Assembly (NCBI GenBank): GCA_002361935.1
Contig: DESD01000031.1
Span: 1 to 25,279, forward strand
Direction of reading: 5' to 3'
Length of the DNA: 25,279 nt
Source of the DNA: Ruminococcaceae bacterium UBA3323
GTDB taxonomy: Bacteria; Bacillota; Clostridia; Oscillospirales; Acutalibacteraceae
Each line of letters begins with the position of its first letter. The stretch's first letter is position 1. Shown here piece after piece: positions 1-6,840 of the stretch. Below the pieces are notes generated by a model, which worked only from the letters and a program-made list of their open reading frames with translations, was not told the DNA's origin and searched no databases. The translations under genes and the position numbers were made by a program.

Positions 1-16
1 GTGTGCATACGCACAC
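1..16 (-). terminator. Possible terminator stem at window edge
   Basis: A perfect 6-bp inverted repeat (GTGTGC, 4-nt loop, GCACAC) lies 18 bases past the stop codon of the cytidylate-kinase-like gene. The position suits an intrinsic terminator for the minus-strand unit that ends there. The U-tract that would follow on the minus strand lies outside the window, so the call cannot be completed. It could also be an unrelated palindrome. Confidence 0.3.
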
Positions 17-34
17 GGCTTAAATACTGTTTAA

Positions 35-625
35 TTATATTCTTTTGCTGATGTAGTTATCAACAACATCTGTTGCTGCATCAAGACCAATCTTACCTGT
101 ATTAACGGTTAATTCATAATACCTTGAATCGCCCCATTTTTCCTTGCAGTAATAGTTATGATAGCTTTTCCGGTTTTTATTGTTTTTGAGTATCATAATT
201 TTTGCCTTTTCAGCGGAAACACCATATAAATCCACAACTCGTTCGATTTTATGCTGCATATCACTTGTTGCAAAAATGCTGATTAAACCGTCATAGCTGC
301 TTAATAATGAATTTGCACATCTGTTAACAACAATGAAAGAATCGCCGTTTGCAGCCTTTTCCTTAAGAAATTCAAACTCCATCTGTGCAACGGTTTCCTC
401 AGGGGAGCTGCTGAATCCGGATACGCTTCTTGAAAAAAGCCTGTTTTTCATGATTTCGTCAAATTTCTGAATTTTATCAACATCAATATTCTTTTCATCG
501 GCAATGTACTTAAGAATTCTTGAATCGTAAACAGGAAGGCTGTACCTCTTTGCAAGATTATCTGCAATAATATGCGCACCTGCACCGTATTCACCGCCGA
601 CAGCTATTATCATTTGTTTATCCAT
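35..625 (-). CDS. Cytidylate-kinase-like family protein
   Basis: A cytoplasmic protein of 196 residues resembling the cytidylate-kinase-like (AAA_26 / Cytidylate_kin2) family. It opens with a hydrophobic strand and a glycine-rich loop (IIAVGGEYGAG), then a DSRIL segment where the family usually binds nucleotide or substrate. The P-loop is degenerate: relatives commonly have GREyGSGGR here, whereas this copy has G in place of the first R and AH in place of GR. Nucleotide kinase activity is therefore uncertain, and the family's physiological substrate is poorly known. I chose the ATG at 625 rather than the one at 631 because AAAGGG sits 7 bases before the former and only 1 base before the latter. 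The gene follows the permease by 18 bases and is probably cotranscribed with it. Confidence 0.75.
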   Translation of the reverse strand: MDKQMIIAVGGEYGAGAHIIADNLAKRYSLPVYDSRILKYIADEKNIDVDKIQKFDEIMKNRLFSRSVSGFSSSPEETVAQMEFEFLKEKAANGDSFIVVNRCANSLLSSYDGLISIFATSDMQHKIERVVDLYGVSAEKAKIMILKNNKNRKSYHNYYCKEKWGDSRYYELTVNTGKIGLDAATDVVDNYISKRI

Positions 626-643
626 AAACATACCCTTTCTTCA

Positions 644-2002
644 TTATAAATATCTGAGAAAAATATATCCCATTGAAATCAAAAGCACTATAATCGTTGC
701 AGGAATTGCCGTTTTGCAGTATTCCTTCCAGCTGACAGGATGACCTGCCTTCGAAACAACCGATGTGCCGACAACATTTGCCGAAGCACCGATCGGAGTT
801 GCACTTCCGCCGATATCGGTACCGATTGAAAGCGTATATGCCAAAGACGGAAGATAATCGGCACCAACAGTTGCAGCAAGGCTTTTGATAACCGGAACCA
901 TTGTTGCAGCAAAGGGAATATTATCCACAACTGCACTGGCAACAGCAGATACCCAAAGAATGATTGCAAGCATAATTGTAAGATTGCCGCCGCAGATATT
1001 TTCAATAAATGCAGCAATTTTTTCAAGAACACCGGTTTGCTCCAGTCCGCCTACTACAATGAAAAGTCCAATAAAGAACAGGAGTGTTTTATAGTCTACC
1101 TTCTTAAGAACGGTTGGAATATCCTTTGGTGCCGAAACAAGAGTAATAAGCGCAATTGCAACACCGATAGTTGCAACTGTAAGTCCTGTCTGGGCATGTG
1201 TTACAAGAAGCACAACTGCAAGAGCAAAAATAATACAGCTTATAATAAAATCCTTTTTGCTTGAGATTGCTTCGGAAGGCTTAGGAAATGTTGAGGGATC
1301 CACAGGCTCCCCTGTTGTTTTGGAAAGCTGCTTTTTATATGCAAAATAAAAGAAAACAATCATTACAATTAAAGAAATACCTGCTACAACGCCTGTGTTT
1401 GTAACAAAATCTGCAAAGGAATATCCAAGTGCAGTTCCGATGATGATATTCGGAGGATCACCGCACATAGTTGCAGAACCGCCAAGGTTTGCACAGAAAA
1501 TTTCCGCCAGAACCATCGGCACAGGATTGAATTTCAGAAGCTGCGAAAGTTCAACTGTTACAGCAGCAAGGAACAGAATAACCGTAATGCTGTCAATAAA
1601 CATTGATAATACAGCAGACATAATCATAAAGGTTACAAGAATCGGCATAACCTTATATTTTACTGCCTTCGCAATTGTTAAGCAAAGCCATCTGAAGAAG
1701 CCTGCCTTTGCCATACCCTCAACCATTACCATCATTCCTGCAATAAATATAATGGTTGCCCAGTTGATTCCGCTTGTGCTTTCATTTGCCTCTCCGGCTG
1801 AATACCAGAATTCCGCCGTAAAAATGTTGTGAATGTTAAGCGTTTCCTTGATTGCATCAAGGCTATGCATGCAAATACCGAAAACGATTAACAGTGTTGC
1901 CGCCCCGCAGGATAAGGTTATAATATGTCTTGGTATCTTATCCAGAATGATCAGCGCAAACATAAGTACAAAAATTACTACCGCAATTATAGTTGCCGTC
2001 AT
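644..2002 (-). CDS. ArsB/NhaD (SLC13-like) family permease
   Basis: An integral membrane transporter of 452 residues with about ten to twelve hydrophobic segments. Two family signature regions are visible: GGSATMCGDPPNIIIG in the first half and a repeat-like GGSATPIGASANVVG near the C-terminus, each preceded by a membrane segment. This internal pseudo-symmetry and the DNIPFAA motif are typical of the ion-transporter superfamily that includes ArsB, NhaD and the SLC13 dicarboxylate carriers. The substrate (arsenite, sodium or an organic anion) cannot be read from sequence, and no arsR or arsC lies nearby. The start at 2002 has AGAGG six bases upstream. A longer reading to 2071 would add a charged, non-hydrophobic N-terminus and is rejected. 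A separate promoter appears to drive it, and it is followed closely by the kinase-like gene. Confidence 0.85.
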   Translation of the reverse strand: MTATIIAVVIFVLMFALIILDKIPRHIITLSCGAATLLIVFGICMHSLDAIKETLNIHNIFTAEFWYSAGEANESTSGINWATIIFIAGMMVMVEGMAKAGFFRWLCLTIAKAVKYKVMPILVTFMIMSAVLSMFIDSITVILFLAAVTVELSQLLKFNPVPMVLAEIFCANLGGSATMCGDPPNIIIGTALGYSFADFVTNTGVVAGISLIVMIVFFYFAYKKQLSKTTGEPVDPSTFPKPSEAISSKKDFIISCIIFALAVVLLVTHAQTGLTVATIGVAIALITLVSAPKDIPTVLKKVDYKTLLFFIGLFIVVGGLEQTGVLEKIAAFIENICGGNLTIMLAIILWVSAVASAVVDNIPFAATMVPVIKSLAATVGADYLPSLAYTLSIGTDIGGSATPIGASANVVGTSVVSKAGHPVSWKEYCKTAIPATIIVLLISMGYIFLRYL

Positions 2003-2033
2003 TTTATTACCTCTTTTCTTTTTATCAACTAGA

Positions 2034-2068
2034 TTTTTCGTAGAAAAACACAAAAATTCTGCGAAAAA
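2034..2068 (-). other. Hairpin in permease 5' leader
   Basis: A 12-bp inverted repeat (TTTTTCGTAGAA and TTCTGCGAAAAA, 11 of 12 paired) with an 11-base loop lies about 30 bases upstream of the permease start. In the minus-strand RNA it is not followed by a U-run, so it is not an obvious terminator. It would sit inside the predicted leader of roughly 80 nt. It may stabilise or regulate the leader, or may be a chance AT-rich palindrome. Confidence 0.35.
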
Positions 2069-2090
2069 CATCTATTATTAAGCCTTACAT

Positions 2091-2119
2091 ATTCTTACAG
2101 AAAACAGTTCAAATGTCAA
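2091..2119 (-). promoter_or_regulatory. Predicted promoter of permease unit
   Basis: On the minus strand a perfect -35 box TTGACA (2119-2114) is separated by 17 bases from AAGAAT (2096-2091), a 4 of 6 match to the -10 box. It lies between the terminator of the preceding unit and the permease, which implies separate transcription of the permease and the kinase-like gene. The leader would be about 80 nt. Confidence 0.5.
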
Positions 2120-2155
2120 GCATAAATATTGACAAAATAACCATTCTGCAAACAG

Positions 2156-2186
2156 AAAACCTTGTATAAAAAACATACAAGGTTTT
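2156..2186 (-). terminator. Intrinsic terminator after Gx-transporter-like gene
   Basis: A perfect 12-bp stem (AAAACCTTGTAT with ATACAAGGTTTT) and a 7-nt loop lie 13 bases past the stop codon at 2200. On the minus strand the 3' arm ends in TTTT, followed by CTGTTT. It closes the apbE-to-Gx-transporter unit. Confidence 0.75.
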
Positions 2187-2199
2187 GCTGAAAAAAGCA

Positions 2200-2706
2200 C
2201 TATCTGCTAAAATTTAATTTTTCAAATCTGTCTATAACAATTTTGGATACAATGCCCAGAAGAAGCCCTGTTAAAAGCCCTGCAACAAGCAGAACAGGCA
2301 GGTAATAGGCTATTTTGGATGTTTCCATAATAATGGCTGCAACAATAATCTGCCCTATATTATGGCAGATACCGCCAAGCATGCTGACCCCGATAACCGA
2401 AAGCTTTGTTTTTTTTGCAAAATACATAACTGCAAAGCTTAGGATGCCTCCGCAAAGGCTGTAAGCAAGACTGTATACATTACCAAAGGTCATGGATGCT
2501 AAAAGAATTCTGATAATGGCAATTGAAAACGCCTGTGCAGGCTTCATTATGTATAATGCAACAACAACAACAAGATTTGCAAGCCCCAGCTTTACGCCCG
2601 GAATTCCGATATTAAAAGGAATAAGGCTTTCAAAATAGCTGAAAACAAACGCAAGAGCAACCATTAATCCATAAAGGGCAATCGTTTGTGCTTTATTCTT
2701 TTTCAT
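2200..2706 (-). CDS. Gx transporter family membrane protein (EetB-like)
   Basis: A 168-residue, very hydrophobic protein with about five membrane segments. It matches the family annotated as Gx transporter or heptaprenyl diphosphate synthase component I. The N-terminal IALYGLMVALAFVFSYFE, the GIPGVKLGLANLVVVVALY segment and the GNVYSLAYSLCGG segment are characteristic. It has no DDxxD motif, so it is not a catalytic prenyl synthase subunit. In FLEET loci of Listeria and relatives a protein of this kind (EetB) accompanies a NusG-II-type protein (EetA) and is needed for extracellular electron transfer; this is from memory of that system. Here it is likewise the next gene after a NusG-II protein, 89 bases downstream. 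GAGGAAAG precedes the ATG. Its exact role and any ligand are unknown. Confidence 0.8.
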   Translation of the reverse strand: MKKNKAQTIALYGLMVALAFVFSYFESLIPFNIGIPGVKLGLANLVVVVALYIMKPAQAFSIAIIRILLASMTFGNVYSLAYSLCGGILSFAVMYFAKKTKLSVIGVSMLGGICHNIGQIIVAAIIMETSKIAYYLPVLLVAGLLTGLLLGIVSKIVIDRFEKLNFSR

Positions 2707-2795
2707 AAAAAACTTTCCTCTGAATTTGCAGCAGAAAAATATACAAGGCGGCCGTTATGCCGTATTCAAAACACAGCATTCCGGCCGAATTCCAT

Positions 2796-3164
2796 TCACA
2801 CAACTGCATCGATTTCATCTGCATCCTTTTCATTTACAACCGTTACAACAACCTTATGCGGCAAACAGATTATAGATTCACCGTTTCTGTGTATTTCAGA
2901 ATGATTTGTACAGATACCGTCAGGGCAGTTTGCTTCGCTCATTTCGGCCTCACCGTTTTTAATAACAAGAACGTTACGGCCGCCGTCATCCGTTTTAATT
3001 TCTCGGACTGTATCCTCATCAAGCGAAAGCGTATCAACAATTATACCGTCTATCTCTACCTGAACATAAGCACCCGAATCACTGTTTACACCATACAGGA
3101 AGAAAACAAGCATTCCGGCAACTGCCGCAACAACAGCAATTATAATAAAATCAGCTTTTTTCAT
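2796..3164 (-). CDS. NusG domain II-containing membrane-anchored protein (EetA-like)
   Basis: A 122-residue protein with one N-terminal membrane segment (about residues 6-24) and an extracytoplasmic NusG domain II fold. Visible family motifs are ANCPDGICTNHSEI and IICLPHKVVV. Three cysteines (C80, C85, C100) sit in these motifs, with the first two in a CPDGIC arrangement. Despite the domain name it is not the transcription factor NusG, because the N-terminal NGN domain and the KOW motif are absent. The family often neighbours Rnf, FMN-binding and Gx-transporter genes, and EetA of FLEET loci is of this type (recalled). The start codon overlaps the stop codon of the FMN-binding gene by one base, which implies translational coupling. 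Confidence 0.8.
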   Translation of the reverse strand: MKKADFIIIAVVAAVAGMLVFFLYGVNSDSGAYVQVEIDGIIVDTLSLDEDTVREIKTDDGGRNVLVIKNGEAEMSEANCPDGICTNHSEIHRNGESIICLPHKVVVTVVNEKDADEIDAVV

Positions 3165-3757
3165 TATTGAGCAGCTTCTTCGGCAGGTGCATAATTCTCT
3201 GCTACGAAAGCCTGTGCATTATTTGCAGCTTCAAGAACAGCATTTGATGAAATTGTTGAACCTGCAAGAAGATCAACAGGAGAGCCTGTTTCATCAGATG
3301 TGGAGGCAACAACAGGGAAAAGCCTTGCTGCAAACTGATTTTTAAATGCATCCGTTGCAATTCTGTCACCGAGATATTCCGTTTCTTCATGATGAAGAAC
3401 ATCAATTGAGCAAAGAATCGTTCCGTCTGCAGATACAGTTGTGCTCATTTCAATCGGAACATCGGCATTATAACCCAAAGCCGTACCTTTCACAACATAA
3501 GCAACAACCTTGCCGCCTGCATCATATGCTTCCTGAACGGAAGTTATATTATAATCGGCTGCATTTGTTTTTGAAATATCAATTTCCTTTGTATCGGCAA
3601 TTGAAAAACTGATTTCAACAGGATTTTTGTACTTTCCGTTCTGTACATTATCAAGTACAACGCAGCCAACAATAACTGCTGCCGATAAAACAATCATAAC
3701 TGCCAATGAAATCAGCCATGTTAACGAATTCTTTTTAAAATGTGCCTGTTTGCTCAT
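3164..3757 (-). CDS. Membrane-anchored FMN-binding domain protein
   Basis: A 197-residue protein with one N-terminal membrane segment (about residues 13-35) and a C-terminal FMN_bind domain facing outward. The flavinylation-type motif is D162-LL-AGST-ISSNAV, with T168 as the predicted acceptor for covalent FMN. It aligns with SGAT-ITTNAV of RnfG, with Ala replacing Ser and Ser replacing Ala. The acidic residue six positions before the acceptor Thr is kept. The DGTILCSIDV strand and the HHEETEYLG segment match the family's core. It lies 11 bases downstream of apbE, the enzyme that would modify it, and has AAGGAG before its ATG. It most likely relays electrons at the membrane surface. It is not RnfG, because a full rnfG is present elsewhere and this copy has an unusual middle insertion. 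Confidence 0.82.
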   Translation of the reverse strand: MSKQAHFKKNSLTWLISLAVMIVLSAAVIVGCVVLDNVQNGKYKNPVEISFSIADTKEIDISKTNAADYNITSVQEAYDAGGKVVAYVVKGTALGYNADVPIEMSTTVSADGTILCSIDVLHHEETEYLGDRIATDAFKNQFAARLFPVVASTSDETGSPVDLLAGSTISSNAVLEAANNAQAFVAENYAPAEEAAQ

Positions 3758-3768
3758 AATCTTTCTCC

Positions 3769-4812
3769 TTACTTTTTAACATATTTATCAAAACCTGAAC
3801 TGCAAGTTTTATTATATTCCTTATCCACCCATACTGCTTCAACACCATCTGTTGCCTCAACAAGCTTTTTTCCGTCTTCGATGCTCATATTAAACAGGGT
3901 TGTTGAAAGCGCATCGCCGAGTGCCGAATCATTGCAGATTACAGAAACGCTTGCAACATATTCGCTTGGCATAAGCGTATCGGGATTTATAATATGGCAA
4001 TATTTTTTTCCGTCTACCGTATAATAACGCTGATAATCACCGCTTGTTACAATCGTTAAATCCGTTATCTGAACAAGAGCTACCCTATCCATATAGTTTG
4101 AATCGGGACTTTCAATTTCAATGTTCCAAAGACTCTTGCCATCATCTTTATTGCCGAAGGTATATACATTACCGCCGATGCTGATTGCTCCGGATGGCCA
4201 CAGATTTTCCGACGCCCAACTGCAAACCTTTTGAACAGCATAGCCCTTTGCAACTGCACCGACATCAAGACGAAGCAACGGATCCGAAAAATAAACCGTG
4301 CTTTTTTCCCTGTCAATCACAAGAGAATTGATATCAGTATGTTCTGCAGCCTCTTTAAGAGCCTTCATATTAGGCAGAGAAGCTTCATCCGGATTATTGA
4401 TTCCATACTGACGGCAGTCATGCCATAGTGATAGAACCGCACCAAAGCAGATATTTGTTTTTCCGCCGCTAAGCTCATAAACATATTTTCCATATTCAAG
4501 CAGGTCAATTATTCTGCTGTCTACCGCAACCGGCTTATCCATTGCCGTTTTATTCAGTGTATTCAGATTAACAATGCCATCATATGAATTGTAAATATCA
4601 TAAAGCTTATAGTATTCTTCAAGCTTCTGATGGAATTCTTCAAGATGCGTATCAAAATCATCCCGGCTGTTGTCATAGGCTATAACCGTTGATGCCGTAT
4701 CAAACAAATCCAGAAAGCTGGAAGAAAAACGTTCTTTTTTTTCACCCATGCTGCAGGAACAGCAAAGGAACAAAATACTTAATGATAATAAAATACAGAG
4801 TAATTTCTTCAT
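3769..4812 (-). CDS. apbE: FAD:protein FMN transferase (ApbE lipoprotein)
   Basis: A 347-residue enzyme that cleaves FAD and attaches FMN through a phosphoester bond to Thr or Ser in exported flavoprotein domains, acting outside the membrane. Visible ApbE motifs, in order, are DLFDTASTVIAY, LDVGAVAKGYAVQKV, GAISIGGNVYTFG, TSGDYQRYY, YCHIINP and GDALSTTLFNM; the aspartates and the AKG lysine region are intact. The N-terminus is a signal peptide ending in a cysteine-rich stretch (CCSC, lipid attachment probably at C20). I chose the ATG at 4812. The in-frame TTG at 4836 would place the -10 promoter box inside the gene and lacks a ribosome site. The first gene of a four-gene unit, it probably serves the FMN-binding protein next door, RnfG and RnfD. 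Confidence 0.93.
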   Translation of the reverse strand: MKKLLCILLSLSILFLCCSCSMGEKKERFSSSFLDLFDTASTVIAYDNSRDDFDTHLEEFHQKLEEYYKLYDIYNSYDGIVNLNTLNKTAMDKPVAVDSRIIDLLEYGKYVYELSGGKTNICFGAVLSLWHDCRQYGINNPDEASLPNMKALKEAAEHTDINSLVIDREKSTVYFSDPLLRLDVGAVAKGYAVQKVCSWASENLWPSGAISIGGNVYTFGNKDDGKSLWNIEIESPDSNYMDRVALVQITDLTIVTSGDYQRYYTVDGKKYCHIINPDTLMPSEYVASVSVICNDSALGDALSTTLFNMSIEDGKKLVEATDGVEAVWVDKEYNKTCSSGFDKYVKK

Positions 4813-4821
4813 AACATATTG

Positions 4822-4850
4822 ATTATAGCACAACAAAAATCAACTTTCAA
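4822..4850 (-). promoter_or_regulatory. Promoter of the apbE unit
   Basis: On the minus strand TTGAAA (4850-4845), a 17-base spacer and a perfect TATAAT (4827-4822) form a near-consensus housekeeping promoter. Transcription should start close to 4815, only a few bases before the apbE ATG at 4812. No Shine-Dalgarno sequence is present between them, so the message may be leaderless or nearly so. Confidence 0.75.
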
Positions 4851-4907
4851 TAAGAACCTTACTTTCTCGTGAAAAATTAATATCCCGATGCTCAGAATGC
4901 ATATAAC

Positions 4908-4941
4908 AAAAAAGAGAGAGTCTTACGACTCTCTCAAAAAA
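4908..4941 (-). terminator. Intrinsic terminator after the lipoprotein gene
   Basis: A perfect 9-bp stem (GAGAGAGTC and GACTCTCTC, 4914-4935) with a 4-nt loop is flanked on both sides by six A residues. On the minus strand this gives a stem followed by TTTTTT. It lies 18 bases past the lipoprotein stop. It separates that gene, and any Rnf read-through, from the apbE unit. Confidence 0.88.
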
Positions 4942-4952
4942 GCTTTAATAAA

Positions 4953-5942
4953 TTATGCCTGTGCAGCAGCAGCTACAGTTTCAGCAATAGAGCTGATTGA
5001 AATTGTGCAGCCGGCCTTAAGCTCAGCATCTCCTGCTTTGCCTTCTCCATCAACAGCAGCTTTGATATCAGCAGCAGTCTTGCCTTTTGCCCAATTTTCA
5101 TAAGCAGCAGCCTGCTCAAACCATTCACCGCCGTTTGGAATAACACCCATCTGAGCAGATACGGCTTTCATGTTATAATCTTCTTTAAGATCCTTCTTTG
5201 AGGTGATTGTACCTGCTTCAACAGTAAACTTACCATCAGCCATTGCGCATTTGCCCTGAGCAGCATCAATGAGGCAGGATGTAATCTTGCCATCAGCATC
5301 TGTTGTTACAGCAGCAACATTTGAATCATACTGAAGATTTGTTTCATTGCTCTCATAATACTTTTCAGTCTTAATATTAAGAGCAAGCTTATCAGCAGAT
5401 GTAGCACCGAGATCAGCAGCATTATCTACAGCCTTAGCTACAGTTTCAGCGATTGCAGCAATTGTGATTGTGCAGCCGGCCTTAAGCTCAGCATCGTCTG
5501 TTTTGCCTTCTGCATTTACAGCAGCTCTGACATCAGCAGCAGTTTTGCCCTTTGCCCAATTCATGAAAGCATCAGCCTGCTCAAACCATTCCTTGCCGAT
5601 ACCGCCGGGAATAGATGCGGATGTATCTTTCATTGCATAATCGCCCTGCTTCTCATACTTTGTTCTGAGGTCTACACCATAATCAGCAGAAGCTTTAGCA
5701 AGATCAGGCTTTGTCTGAGCTTCGTCAATTTTGATATCAACGATTTTGCCGTCAGCATCAACTGTTACAGCAGCAGCAACAACATCAATTGTAAGGGTAG
5801 TATCTTTTACATCCTCAATTGTACCGGTTACGGCTAAACCTGTTTTTACTGCAGCAGCTTTATTGCCACCGCTGCAAGCTGCGAAAGCAACAGCAAGTGC
5901 AGCTACAAGAACCACTGCAAGAACTTTTTTCCAGTTTTTCAT
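4953..5942 (-). CDS. Two-repeat lipoprotein with degenerate FMN_bind-like domains
   Basis: A 329-residue exported lipoprotein: positively charged N-terminus, hydrophobic core and a lipobox ending FAAC, with lipidation predicted at C23. The mature part is two homologous domains of about 155 residues. Each carries a DADGKI strand, a GKEWFEQA or GGEWFEQA segment, a WAKGKTAAD motif and a C-terminal ELKAGCTI(T/S)I motif at T158 and T313. The last motif aligns with SGATITTNAV of FMN_bind domains. The Thr and the acidic residue six positions earlier are kept, but Ser-to-Ala and Ala-to-Cys changes put a cysteine beside the Thr. Covalent FMN is therefore possible but unproven. Such proteins are common and unnamed in Clostridia (my recollection). 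The start has AAAGGAG eight bases upstream. It lies between rnfB and apbE with its own promoter and terminator; the architecture recalls the FLEET lipoprotein PplA. Confidence 0.78.
   Translation of the reverse strand: MKNWKKVLAVVLVAALAVAFAACSGGNKAAAVKTGLAVTGTIEDVKDTTLTIDVVAAAVTVDADGKIVDIKIDEAQTKPDLAKASADYGVDLRTKYEKQGDYAMKDTSASIPGGIGKEWFEQADAFMNWAKGKTAADVRAAVNAEGKTDDAELKAGCTITIAAIAETVAKAVDNAADLGATSADKLALNIKTEKYYESNETNLQYDSNVAAVTTDADGKITSCLIDAAQGKCAMADGKFTVEAGTITSKKDLKEDYNMKAVSAQMGVIPNGGEWFEQAAAYENWAKGKTAADIKAAVDGEGKAGDAELKAGCTISISSIAETVAAAAQA
4968..5126 (-). repeat. Intragenic direct repeat, copy 2
   Basis: This is the 3' copy of a tandem in-gene duplication in the lipoprotein gene, offset by exactly 465 bases (155 codons) from the 5' copy at 5433-5591. 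Within it, 29 bases (5002-5030) are identical to 5467-5495. It covers the EWFEQA to AETVA part of the protein. Confidence 0.8.
5433..5591 (-). repeat. Intragenic direct repeat, copy 1
   Basis: This is the 5' copy (in transcription order) of the duplication described at 4968-5126. The two copies encode near-identical GKTAAD and AELKAGCTI motifs. Nucleotide identity is high, including at third codon positions, which suggests recent duplication or ongoing gene conversion. Confidence 0.8.
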
Positions 5943-5983
5943 TGTTTTTTCTCCTTTATGAAAAAATATTTTTTTGCATTTAG

Positions 5984-6012
5984 ATAATATACCAAAATTC
6001 CACAATTGTCAA
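5984..6012 (-). promoter_or_regulatory. Strong promoter of the lipoprotein gene
   Basis: On the minus strand a perfect TTGACA (6012-6007) is followed after 17 bases by TATTAT (5989-5984), a 5 of 6 match to TATAAT. It sits in the 88-base gap between rnfB and the lipoprotein and gives a leader of about 35 nt. No terminator separates rnfB from it, so Rnf read-through can add to expression. Confidence 0.85.
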
Positions 6013-6030
6013 TGATTTACAAATAAATAA

Positions 6031-6828
6031 TTAAAATACCTTAATAATTTTCCTTGGACACTTTTCGACACAGGTTCCGCATTTGGAACATTTTGAATAA
6101 TCAATCTTTGCAATGTTGTTTTCAAAAATGATTGCATCATTCGGGCAATTCTTGGCACAGATACTGCAGCCGATACATCCTGAGGTGCAGGCATTCATAA
6201 CATCCTTGCCCTTTGAAGTTGAAGAACACTGAACTCTGTAATGTGTTCCTGCAGGAACAATCTCAATCAGATTATGAGGGCATACCTTTACACATTTTCC
6301 GCAGGCAATGCAAAGGCTTTCATCAACAACAGCCTTGCCGTCCACAACCTTGATAGCATCCGTATCGCAAACTGTTGCACAGGTGCCATAGCCAAGGCAG
6401 CCATGCTTACAGGAAAAGCGGCTTGAATCCGGCATTTCTGCGGCATACCCACAGGTCTGCACACCAAAATAATTATAATCTGTTTTCTTTGCATCACAGC
6501 TTCCGCTGCACTTAACGAATGCTACCTTGCGCTCAACATCGCCAACCTCTTCGCCCATTATGGCACCGATTTTCTTGGCAACAGCCGTTCCGCCGACAGG
6601 GCAGGCAGAAACGGGAGCCTTTCCCTCGGCAATAGCTTTTGCACAGCTATCGCAGCCTGCATAACCACAGCCTCCGCAGTTGCTTCCGGGGAGCTCTGCG
6701 CGAATAAGGATTTCCTTTTCGTTAACATCCACGCGGAATACTTTTTCAGCAATGCTCAATACGATACCGATAACAAGACTGATACCGCACAAAACCGCAA
6801 TTGCAATTATAATCTGTTTAAAATCCAT
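6031..6828 (-). CDS. rnfB: Electron transport complex subunit RnfB
   Basis: A 265-residue iron-sulfur subunit that receives electrons from reduced ferredoxin and passes them into the Rnf complex. An N-terminal membrane helix (about 4-28) is followed by the Fe-S domain signature with cysteines C51, C54, C59 and C76. A cysteine-rich middle and classical [4Fe-4S] ferredoxin motifs follow: C173/176/179/183, a C214-C228 group and C247/250/253/257. Length and cysteine content fit clostridial RnfB rather than the shorter proteobacterial form. It is the last gene of the rnfCDGEAB order typical of Clostridia and lies 12 bases after rnfA. The AGGAGGC-like site before the ATG supports the start. Confidence 0.95.
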   Translation of the reverse strand: MDFKQIIIAIAVLCGISLVIGIVLSIAEKVFRVDVNEKEILIRAELPGSNCGGCGYAGCDSCAKAIAEGKAPVSACPVGGTAVAKKIGAIMGEEVGDVERKVAFVKCSGSCDAKKTDYNYFGVQTCGYAAEMPDSSRFSCKHGCLGYGTCATVCDTDAIKVVDGKAVVDESLCIACGKCVKVCPHNLIEIVPAGTHYRVQCSSTSKGKDVMNACTSGCIGCSICAKNCPNDAIIFENNIAKIDYSKCSKCGTCVEKCPRKIIKVF

Positions 6829-6840
6829 AAGAGCCTCCTA

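Noticed and set aside
1395..1832. A 145-codon plus-strand open frame opposite the permease
   Set aside because: It is a mirror of the permease sequence; the minus-strand frame carries the family motifs.
2200..2706. Heptaprenyl diphosphate synthase subunit
   Set aside because: The protein is an all-membrane Gx-transporter-like family member with no Asp-rich prenyl synthase motif; the older label is misleading.
2741..2795. CGGCCG repeated in the gap between the NusG-II and Gx genes, as a terminator or operator
   Set aside because: The two hexamers are self-palindromic and 27 bases apart with no U-tract. The genes remain plausibly cotranscribed, with a real terminator further on.
2796..3164. 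Transcription elongation factor NusG
   Set aside because: It only has domain II behind a membrane anchor. The NGN domain and KOW motif are absent.
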